NCBI GenBank assembly: GCA_024653845.1
Contig: JANLHA010000279.1
Location: 1 to 18,138 of the forward strand
Length of the DNA: 18,138 bases
From: Candidatus Omnitrophota bacterium
GTDB lineage: Bacteria > Omnitrophota > Gorgyraeia > Zapsychrales > JANLHA01
Reading direction: 5' to 3'
The notes below the pieces were generated by a model that was given only the letters and a program-made list of their open reading frames with translations, did not search any database and was not told the DNA's origin. Every line of letters begins with the position of its first letter. Position 1 is the first letter of the stretch. A program made the translations under genes and the position numbers. Positions 1-10,400 of this stretch are shown here, piece after piece.

Positions 1-582
1 CGGAACCAGCCCACCCATGACTCGCTGCCGAGTCTTTTGTGGAGCATCAAACCAATCGTTCAGATCTGCTGCAATCAAAATGAACCGATCACCCTCAACT
101 GCCCGCGAATCCTGCCATTGACGGGAGCTATAATATTTCCCCCGATAAAGATTACCCCATCGGAAATTCAACAGCGCTTCCTGGATGGCGTCGGGATCAT
201 AATCAATTCCCACTACACGGCGAGCGCCGAGGCGCAGGGCCACCAAGGCCGGGATACCAACGCCAACCCCATCGAACTCCACAACTTGTCCTTTCAATTG
301 ATTGCGGATTGCTAGCAAGGAGGCAATGACCGTCAGTGCATAAGGCGAATAGACATGAGGGTTTTCTAAGACAATGATTTGATTAAGATAAGCCTTAATC
401 ACCGCCGGATCAATTGTGACGTCTTTGCTCACAATCACTCGCGACCCCACGCGCAAATATCGGCTGGCTGCTTCTCCCACATCCATCACCGTCTCAAAAC
501 CCACCCCTTGATCCACCATGACAACGCCTCGTTCCACCGTCAAGTGGTTGTCTCTAATGATTCTTTCCTCGATGTCTTTCCA
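1..582 (-). repeat. SAM-methyltransferase-like domain copy 2, cut by the window edge
   Basis: The blocks RYLRVGSRVIVSKDV, VEFDGVGVGIPALVALRLGA (motif I), RRVVGIDYDPDAIQEALLNF (motif II plus helix) and RFILIAADLNDWFD (motif III-like) match copy 1 in order and spacing, with LVALRLGA or HVALRLGA as the shared core. The nucleotides under the core have diverged, so the duplication is not recent. The substrate is unknown. Confidence 0.65.
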
Positions 583-1074
583 ATTGCCCATTTCTAAAGT
601 GACGTCGGCAACGGCAATTGTTTCTTTTCTCTTCGCAGAAATAGCTAAATAGACGTGATAAGGCGCCCCAGGATTTGCATAGAAAGGCCTCTCATGATGC
701 ATAGCAATGCTATTCTGAAAATGTCGGTCCCGCAACCAATGAGAATCTGCTCTTGCCCAAGAAATGCTTTGGGATGAATGTCGAGGATCAATTCTTTCAA
801 AATACCGCCCCACGACCAATCCTGACAAATTCCGTCGATCAACCGTCAACTGCCACCTGAGGTTCACAGATAAAGGCACGTGTCGTGCAGTGCTAACAAT
901 CAAAATATCAACGGCAGCAGACATTCTCTGTCGTTCGAAAGAATAATTTCTGCTTCTTGACTGCCGAGCATCTTCATGAACCAAGACAAATTGTTCTTTG
1001 TTAACCGCGGCGGCCGAGAAATCATCGTCGGCCAAGAGAAGCTTCCCTTGATAACCAGCCCGCGCCAAAATCTT
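1..1074 (-). CDS. In-frame continuation of the giant gene after the TAA: rest of methyltransferase copy 1 plus copy 2
   Basis: The minus-strand frame of the giant gene stays open for 358 codons after the TAA, to the window edge. It begins KILARAGYQGKLLLADDD, which supplies the helix and third strand missing from the methyltransferase-like fold that the stop interrupts, and DILIVSTARH looks like the fourth strand. From about 582 down to 1 follows a second, complete-looking copy of the same domain. If translated separately, candidate starts are TTG at 1068 or ATG at 924 (MSAAVDILIV); neither has a clear ribosome binding site and both would start inside the fold. It is therefore either the 3' part of a gene broken by a nonsense change or sequencing error, a readthrough product, or a domain-split second gene. 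It is truncated by the window. Confidence 0.75.
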
Positions 1075-1479
1075 TTATGTTTCTTTCAAGACACTAAAGT
1101 TCTCATCAACAATAACCACCTGCCGGGCTCCTAAACGCAGCGCCACATGCGCCAAAAGACCTGATCCTTCGCCATCAATTTCCACCATCTGATCTTTCAA
1201 AGGATGCTCCAACATGCCGGCGATGACCGGAATCAATTCCTGACTTAAAGAGCCCCGTGTCGGGACAACAAAAATCTGGCGAAGAAGATAAGGAACAGTT
1301 TCTGGAGGGATGGGCAAAACTAAATCTTTAGTGACGAAGATTAATGACCCTATCCGTAGATATCGACCCTGCCCTTTTTCTGCCCGAACAACGTTGAAAC
1401 CTTTTCCTGTCCCTAACAAGGCAACGCGACTGCTCAAGGAGATTAGACCATTGTGCTGCAAAATTACTTTTTCCAGCCA
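583..1479 (-). repeat. SAM-methyltransferase-like domain copy 1, interrupted by the TAA (from residue 5539)
   Basis: The lead-in RYLRIGSLIFVTKD is followed by VEIDGEGSGLLAHVALRLGA (motif I glycine loop, 5640-5645) and VVIVDEN (motif II acid, D5663). The TAA then falls in the next helix, and the fold resumes in frame with KLLLADDDF (strand 3) and VDILIVST (strand 4). The Rossmann-type order matches class I methyltransferases. A copy with the same blocks begins 299 codons later. Without the part beyond the stop, the cofactor pocket would be incomplete. Confidence 0.6.
1075..1077 (-). other. Single in-frame TAA inside a methyltransferase fold
   Basis: The codon reads TAA on the minus strand between LKET and KILARAG. 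The second methyltransferase copy has uninterrupted sequence at the same place (IQEALLNFRWGN). The site is one substitution away from CAA, GAA or AAA, any of which would suit an amphipathic helix. It is the only stop in 6,046 codons of this frame. Confidence 0.9.
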
Positions 1480-4400
1480 ATGCAAATCCACATCGTCTTC
1501 TTTGACTTCAGAAGGTCGTTCGGTCAGCAATATCCTCTGCAAATCTTGATCCATTACAATTTCATAACCAGGTTCGTCAGAGACATAGATCATCAGATCA
1601 AAATCTTTTGAATTATTTCGCAAATGATGAATAGTTTTACGCAAGGCCTGGTCGTCATCGTCTCCCTCAAAATGGAAACGCTCATGTTCTCTCAAGATGA
1701 TGCGTAAAAAGAAAAGCCATGTGGCTCGGAGGGATTCGTAATGAAAATAATTTTGTGGATCTTGGCCGCCGGAGAATTCAACCAATTTATCCAACACAAA
1801 CAGATGTAAATAAAGCGTCTGACGATCCGACGAGACCGCCATGATTTTGTTGCCGGTATTTTTGAAATCGGATGTGACCACGACACGCTTGCCCTCCGGC
1901 TCCAATAAAGCATATAAATAAGAAGAAACGTTAGCTAACTCCTGGCTGGCTTTAACGCGCAAAGCCAGCCAGGCTTCTTGTTCGGCTGCTGTGCCAATCT
2001 TGGCCTTCATGGAGTCACTGAAAACAGCGTCGTTCAGAGTCACGGCAGCAGAACCCGAACCAGCAAGAACAACTTCCGCCTTGAAATCATCGGCGCGATA
2101 CCGTCGGCGGGCGGCCAGCGTCGGTGCAAACGGGGCGGGAAGCGGTTCGGCATTTTGCCCGACGCGGGCGGCCTCGCGTCTTTGTTCAACGTCGGCGCGG
2201 ATTTCTTTCAAATAGGTCAGAAGACCTTTACGGACAATCTTCACTCGATTGCCATCGGCGTCACTTTTAGTGACCATAAAATCATCCGGCCGTCCGGTAA
2301 GCCTGCAACACACCAGCCGATGAGTTCTCCTCCACATTATATAATCTGGTATCGCATACCCATAAAAAGCCTCCCTTGACGCATCCGCCTCACTGCTATA
2401 AATGATCACTGGGGTGTTGATTCCTGAATCTGGAGATTTGATCGCATCCAAAAATGTTCCCGCGCCAAATTGCGTGTCTGTTGGCCAATGGGCATCCAAA
2501 ATAACCACATCAATAGGAAGCCCTAGCTGTTCATTCATCTGGAGAAACTTGATCAATGAATCCACAATTTCGCGATCTGTTCCCACGCTCGCATTGAAAA
2601 GGATTAATTCGTAGGGACCAATTTCTGAACGAATTTCCAAAATATCTTTAATCGGCTCCGCGAGATGATCATCAACCACCAGAATCCTCAGAGGAATGCC
2701 CTCTCCATCCGTCGATACAAGAAGAGAACCGTATTGATCGAGTGGGCCTTGAATTCTTGGGTCTTCATACTGCGCATCCACGATGATGGCACCAGATTTT
2801 TCGGTTATTTGGAAAACCGCGTTTCTCTCGCGAAGAGCCTGGGCATGGCCTACGGCCATGGCTGTTAACGCCTCTTGATCCGTCGAGATCAGAATCAACG
2901 ATACTCTGTTGCCGCCATTGCCATTGAGATCCATCAGAATGCGACGCACTCCATCGGAAGTATAAACTCGCCGGACTTTTTGCGTTACATATGACTCCAT
3001 CACATGCTGAGCTTCTCGGGCGGCGTTTTCTAAATGAGTTCTGCCATTGAGCTCGTGGATAAATACAAGAACCAAATTGTAAGCGGGGTTGGCAAGAATG
3101 AGCGTTTGGATGTAAACAGTGTGGGTGAGAGGATCATAATAGGCGCCGAAGGTAATATTTTTTGAATCAATCATGCGCAGCGTCGGGAGACCTTTGACAA
3201 CATTCAGGTGATCTTGACCCAACACACGCATCGCTTCGTTACGCGCCGGCGTAAGCTGTTTCCCTTCGTTCCTTCGAGGTTTCCGCCCATGTCCTGCGGT
3301 TGCAATTTCGGCGAGAGTTTTTTCGATGGGATAATCGTTATACCCTCCGTCTTCGGTGATGGCCAGTTGTCCAACGACATCTGGCGCTTGCAGCGTCACC
3401 CGATTTTGCCGACGGGCAAATAAGAACATGGTCACAGTTTCTTTCGGCAGACGGATGCGAACCATGGTCCGGTATCCTTTTTGCGAGGAGGGCAGATATT
3501 CCATCTGGCCACCATTGGCCACAATCGTCTGGGACGCGTCACGCACTCCAACTTTCTGCGCACCCAAACGAGGATAACCTCTGGAGGCGGAAGAATTCGC
3601 CAGCACAATCCAGATCCCGTTCTCAAGACGTCGAGTATTTGCCCAATCCACTCCAATTCCATTATCAAGAATCTCTATCATCCATTCTTGGGGCGTTTCA
3701 TAAACGCGCAAGAGGATCGCCCCTGTTTCTCTTGCTCGGGCATACGCATCGAAAGCATTTTTAAGAAGCTCTGCCAACACTTCGTCGGCATCATAAGATC
3801 CTCTTCCCAAAAGCCAAATCCATGTGAGCCCCGATTGAAGACTTCGGATCTTTGTTTCTGCACGAGAAAGATGGAAGAAGTCATATTCTTCCATCCGGAG
3901 TCTCTTAGCAAGCCGCAGCACAGCCCCCTCTTGAGGGATCGCTTCAGGAAGCAAAGATTCTTCAATGGCTTTCGGATCCAATCTGCTTTGCATGAGGCGA
4001 TTGAATGCCCTCTCGATGACAATCAAGCCAATCAAAGTGCCAAGAGTTCTTCGGGTGGCTTCAAGAATTTGCGGATGCTGTATGAAATAAAGAATTGTCT
4101 GATCTTGTGCTTTTTCTTCGTCTGACCCTTGCGCATGAAACGCCTCATGCCCGTCGATCATCCCCTGAAAGAAGAGCTCGAAATCTCTCGCCGCTTCAAA
4201 ATCTTCACGATGGATCCGTTCAACCATTTGATCAACATTGAAAAGATGAATGTAGAGTATTTGAGTGTTTTCATCAAATGCGGCGAGGGCCTTTTGGGTC
4301 AGGGAAGAATTTGAGGTAAGAATGATTTCTCGCACTTCGTCCACCGGCGGACCGCGGCGCAAATAGAAAGAAGCGAGAATCAATTGACGAATGGCGCGAA

Positions 4401-7400
4401 TTTCTTCTTCTGTCAGCCGCCTGCCCAATTGATGCTCGACGCTAATCTCTAATCCACGGATAACCACTTTGCCTTGATAAATTGGTTTGCCTTCATATTC
4501 GGCGACGACGCTGGGGGCTAATCGATACGGCGCAGACAGCGGACCTGGCTTGTCAGATCCGTGAGCATCATCAGCTTCATCCTGAGACCCTTGTAAAACT
4601 GTGCGCTGCCTTAATGCTTCTTGTCGACGGAATTCCGCACTTTCGCTCATATAACGAACCATGCCACTGACCATTTCTCCATCGGAGACACCTTGTTTGA
4701 TCGGGCCTTGGACTGCGACCGCGACACGACGACTGAATCTCTTAGATATTCTATAAAACACTGACAAACCAAGCAAGTAAACGAACCCTGATAACGCGAT
4801 CACGTCGGCAACATTGGCATAGGCATAGAGCTCGCCGCCTTTTCGAATCGGAATGAAGTCAACAACAGGAAAAATATTTGTGAAAATTTGAGGTGTTGCT
4901 GAAAGAACAAGTCCGTAACCAATGGACACAGACAAAGCAAATCGTCCACCCTCTTTTCTGTACCATCTGAAGATGCTGAATAAAATCCAGAATGGAATCA
5001 ACGCAGCAAATATTGTCACAAATTCATCACTAATCCTGGGCAATAGTTGCTGGGCGACGGCCTTGCGAGTCACTGAGATCGATTCAAAATGATGGAAAAA
5101 TGTTGTGACCGAAAGGTGTTTGGTGATTTGGTCAATGACAGCACCAAGGCTAGCAATCAAAAGGATGGTTGTCACCAGGGTCCGTCGGAGAATCAGTCGC
5201 GGATCTTTTCCATGCTTAACATATCGATGAAGGATAACCATTAAGGTCGCCAGCATCGCAGATAAAACCATGCCATGAAACGTTCCTGCCTGAGTCATCT
5301 CAATCAAATCTTTTTCTACGCTATGGGAAGCAATCAAGTCGAAAGGCTCTGAAGCCATCGCCCAATTGCTAAAAAGCCCGGTAAAAATAGCCGCCACGAT
5401 TTGCATCATCCGTCGCGCTGTGAACGATGGGCCTCGACGTAAATTCGGTCGACCTGATCCATTTCCTCCAGCCGGTCCTTGCCCTCCTCCTTGCGGCGAT
5501 GGCGGCTGCGATCCTCCGTTACGGATGCGTCGAACGAGCTCAAGAAGTCCATTCTTCGTCAATCGGTTCTTTAAATCGGCGAGAAACGCTTGCAATCTGA
5601 AACGCTGAGATATTTGAGTGTGCCGTGTAAAATAAGTTTCAACGACCTTCCAGGCATCACGAACTTCAGGATCTTGATGGAACAAATCGTTCACCGATGG
5701 CGTTCCGGTTTCTAATCCTTGAAGGATATCTTGTTGAGGAGTAATCTCTTCGGGTTGTCGTGAACGCACAGGTGTAGACACTCGAGGGGCTGGACGCGGA
5801 CTTGCAGGCGAAGACGGCGCTGAGCTGGATGAAGGAGGTGGCAAGTTCGAAGAGCTTGGAGAGTCTATACGCTCTTTCTTCGAGAATATTCTCACCAGAA
5901 CAAAAATCAGAGCTATCGGTGCTCCCAAAACAAGAAGAATATAAAAAAGCTCCGTGAAGATATCAATGCCTTGTGGGTGGCTTGCTTCATTATAGCCTTG
6001 GCCAAAGGACGAGCGGGTCAAAACAACCAAGGTTGCTAAAATGAAGGCTACGTGTTGACCAACTTTGATGATTTTTCCACCGAGGCTAGCCAGCCAAGGC
6101 GCCAGTCTTCGACGATGATGCTGGCTCCAAGTTCTATAATCTTGATCCGAAATCTTCTGACCTTCTTTCTCTACGAGAACCGTAACAATGTCTTGAGTAG
6201 TCGGAACAATCGTAGCCTCAATCCCTTGGGCTTCAACAAAGCTGGCAAAAGACCCCACCGCCTCATCCAACGCATGACGACGATCTGAAATAAATACCGC
6301 CGCCTGCCTGGAGTTCTCTTGAATCAAGATGATTTCAACCTCCCGGATCTGGTCGATCCGACGGACAATCACATCGTCATGGCCATTGAACAACCGGATT
6401 TCTCGCAAAGCCGGAATCATTTGGGCAAACGCAGCGTCGGCCACGATGCCAAAAATTTCTGGCTGGTTGAGAACATTAATCGTGGCACTCAAAACATCCA
6501 AATTCCGATGGTAATATTCGATGTTACGCTGCCAAACACTCACCTCTTCTGTAGCACCTGTCTTCAAAATGTCTTCGACGTGCAACATTTCATGCCCATC
6601 AACTTGGCCTTTGAAGAAAAGTCTTAGGTTCTCGGCTTCGACGAGTAAGCCTTGGGTTTTGAGTTCGATGTATTTATTGATAAAGAAAGAATCGATGTAG
6701 AAGAATTTCTGATCGGGAGAGACGGTGAAAAGTTTTCCTTGAAGCTGAGAAACGTCGTTGGTGATCCAAATGGTCGGCGGCGCACGATTGAGATAACTGG
6801 GAACCGCGAGCAATTCTTCAATGGCTTCAACTTCACGATATCTTAAAGCTCTTCCAAACAATCCTCGATTCACAAGAACGTCTTTTCTAGCTGTCACTGT
6901 GACAAAAGCCGAGAATTCTTTGGACTTCAAGGCTCGGCGGGCCTCTTTGATCGGCGCCATCGGGCTGGGGTGATTTTCGCCCTGCGCAGCGGCGACTTGG
7001 GCGGCGATTTGCTGATAACCGCGAGAGAGGGCAAAGAAATCTTCTGTCGGCATTCTATTTTCATCGAACCGCTGTAAATATTGAATCCAATCAACTCCCC
7101 TCACAATTTCGGGATATCCGAATCCGGCACCTGGCATGAACCGCGCAATGGCTTCAAGCACATTTTCCACCCAGGGGAAACGCATACACTGGCCGTCTCT
7201 GCATGTCACACGAGCGAGCATCGTAGGCTGGCCAATAATAACGTTTTGAATTCCCATCTCGTTCAAAATCTCAATTTCTTCTCGATACCGCTCTGCAATT
7301 TCCTCAACAGTTTCTAAAAGTTCGTCATACCCCCAAAATTCCCCCTCAGGCGTTGGTTCTCCTCTCTGAAGGCCGGTGACAACTTTCATCCCGTTGAAGT

Positions 7401-10400
7401 TATTGAAATTTCTGCTCAATTGTTCTCTGATATCAGCATTAACACCTCTGAGCGAATAATCAGCCAAGAATATAGAATGAACCGGATCTTCTTGACGATA
7501 AATTCCAGCGAGTTCATTTAAGAATCCATAGAATCGGCCGATTTCAACGACCCCTTCTTCATTAAAGAAATGTTGTCGAATGATGTGCCAAACATCACGA
7601 TCTTCTCCCAAATGATCGAATGCTGTATTATCTTGGATGGATTCAGGGGTTTGAAAACCAAAGAACTCGACGGCAGCAACCGATTCTCCCAGGCGAGAGG
7701 CCCACTGCGCAAATTCACGAATCAACTGGCGGACCAGGTCCAGATGATATTGAACAGGATCTATCCCGTTGGGAACCGGAGGATAAAACTCATTGCTTGC
7801 CCCCCATCCGGCATAATGTGTTAACACAACTTTTAAGCCCATGTTGGCAAAGCGACGAATCAAATCTTCTAAAGGCTGGGGATCAAAGTGAACAAAATGA
7901 TTAGGCGGCATTCCAATCCAAATACGATTGTGGCCATTGGCGGCTAAGATAGGAGCCACCTGATCGACAAATTCCAATGTGCGCATGTACTCACGACTAT
8001 CATGGATGGGACGGCCGTCGACGACGCGTGGCAATCCAAAGTAATAATTCCCATGCCCTCCTAAATAAATATTTTCAGGGACAGGGGTCCTGCCTGCATC
8101 CGCCTGAGCATCCGGTTGGGCGTCAGGAGATGCACCGGCATCCGCATCACGGGCCGCATCCACCCCAAGATCAGAAGTCGCATCAGCACCTAAATCAGTT
8201 TCCATGTCACGTCCCATATCTGGGGTTGCGTCAATAGCTGCATCGCGTCCAGCGTCGGCAAAAGCATCACGGGCCGCATCCACCCCTGCCTCAACCGTGG
8301 CGTCAACTCCCAAATCACGCGCTGCATCTGAAGCTCCCATCATATCTTGAGCCGCTCCGGCATCAGAAACCATTCCCTCGTCGGGAACTTGGCCATCAAT
8401 CGTATCCCCTTCATGCAAAGGCTCTGTTCGGCCGCAAGCAGCGGCCCATAATGCGGAAAGGACTGCCGGCAGATCTCGTCGGGTGATTCCTGAGTTGCTG
8501 GCGGTATTCCTTTTTGATCCTCGATGATTTCTTCCCAATTTTTTCCAAACGATCATGCCAGCAACAACAATCACAGCCAGTGCAACCCACGGTCCCACAT
8601 AAATATGAGTTGCAAAAATTCCCGCTAATCCTGTCAAAATCAAAATCCCACCTTCATTAACTTGTTCAAAATTCCTTGTGGGATCAAAAATTTGCATGTC
8701 ATGGTCCGCGATTCCCGTCGATACTTTTGTGCCATTAACCCGTGCCGGGGTCTTTCTACTGGCCACCTGCACCTCGTCACCCATGATTTTATTCACATCG
8801 ATCAATTCCAATTCATACAACAATTCCAATACCGCCCACCTATCAATACCAATCGAATAAATATTAGAAACAACGCCTCTCAAACTCTTCACGGCGGCTT
8901 GTAATTGGGCTCGTCGATCATCTCGAGTCCCGTTAAAAACCTGCAAAGAAAGACCATCAATCAAGGCCACTTGACCATGAGCGAAAACTCCGTAATCAAA
9001 ACCGATGTTCTTAAGATCAATGTCCGTCATCCCAGCCTGCAATTGAGCATCATAATTTTTTAAGAAGCTCTGAATGACACGTTTAATCCGCTGAATTGCT
9101 TCGCGATCGCCGTCCTTATAAAATGTCCATTGGGATTGAACATATTCGCCTAATGATTCCAAAGGCATCAGCATGGTTCTGAATTGTTCATCCATTTCCA
9201 CTTCAAAAATTTCATGATAGGGTCGACGGGAATGACGCTGATCCAAGACAAACAACATGGTTAACCATGCGTCGACATTGTTTTTAAGATAATAGGCTGT
9301 ATAAATGCGGGCCTGTTCTTCTTTCATTCCTCGAACATGATAAAATTCGTGTTTATCAATGACGATGTTCGCCAAAAACTTTAAGAGGTTTTGATACTCA
9401 AGATGGCGCTTGGCTTGCTTGAGAGCAACTAATCGGTCAACTCCAAAAAGATGAATGTTCAATTCGCGAGGATTGGCTGCAGCGAGAGAATTTTCAGTGA
9501 GACTAAAATCAGAGGTGAGGAACACAGCAACGGGTTCGTTATCTTTGTTGACCGGGGGGCCGCGTTTCAATTCTTCGGAGGCCATGACCAAATCTCGAAC
9601 CACTTCGCGCTGGAGATCATTCAATGAACCATTTTCCTCTTGGACAACCACGACACTTTCTCCATCGATCGCAACTTTGCCCTTATACGCATTCTCCGGT
9701 CCTTGACGATCAGCATAAACTCTACGAGCCGCTTGCGTCGGGGTAAAAGGCGCGGGAAAGGCTACATCGTCTTCTTCTTGCGCTTGCTCTTCCTCTACAG
9801 CACCTTCAAAAGCAGATTCCTGTTCCAGTGCGCTGACATGAATAGTGATCACAGCCCCTTCTGGCGATATTTCGACTTCCGTTATAGAGTCAATGAGATT
9901 TCGATACCATTCATTAATAGCGGCAGCCATCGTCATACGTCGTGCATCTTCCTTAGTATCCAGCGATGGGCTTTCGAGGGACGATCCAATGACCGGCAAA
10001 TTTACAAAAGGCACTTGAGGGAAAGCTGGCGGAACGACCACGGTTGGAACGGCCATATCTGAAAATGGATTGGAATTTTGTCCTGCTTGCACAGCGCCGT
10101 TGGCCACAACGTCTCTTGCCGGCTGCTGCTGGCCTTTTCCTTCAACGGGGGAAAATGCCTTGGCATCTGCTGCATCTACGGCACCCTCTTCTCGACGAGG
10201 ATTGGTTGGCAATGCTTTGTTTTGATCATTCCGGCCGACCACATAGACTAACAAAACAACCAAACCAAACGTTAGCGTTGCCCACAAGCCGCGCAGGCGA
10301 CGGACCAAGCTCTTGCGAGATGCAGAAGTGCTCAACTTATCTTCTCCTTCAGAAAACGCAAGAAACGATGAAGTCGAAAACCCAATGAGCAGTATGAGGA

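Larger units (their letters stand above)
8077..8496 (-). other. Embedded lipoprotein-like signal 2 (twin-Arg-like) and long Asp/Ala-rich linker (residues 3200-3339)
   Basis: ITRRDLPAVLSALWAAACG contains a twin-arginine-like start (T3204-R-R-D-L) and an AAAC lipobox-like site at C3220. This is followed by about 119 residues dominated by Asp and Ala with repeated units such as VDAARDA, DAGRDAA and DLGVDA. Such linkers follow the lipid-anchored Cys in many bacterial lipoproteins. The linker is longer than the matching one before barrel 1 (about 75 residues). The hydrophobic core is short, which fits a signal better than a membrane helix. An exact 23-bp direct repeat lies inside the linker. Confidence 0.65.

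Noticed and set aside
1075..1077. Reassigned genetic code explaining the TAA
   Set aside because: It is the only stop of any kind in 6,046 codons; a reassigned TAA would be expected to appear many times in such a long frame.
3481..4125. Plus-strand open frame of 214 codons
   Set aside because: It is antisense to HExxH module D and the HATPase domain, which have clear motifs; nothing recognisable is encoded on the plus strand.
8077..8433. CRISPR array or tandem-repeat locus
   Set aside because: There are only two exact 23-bp copies, in a coding linker with degenerate short repeats; there is no regular repeat and spacer alternation.
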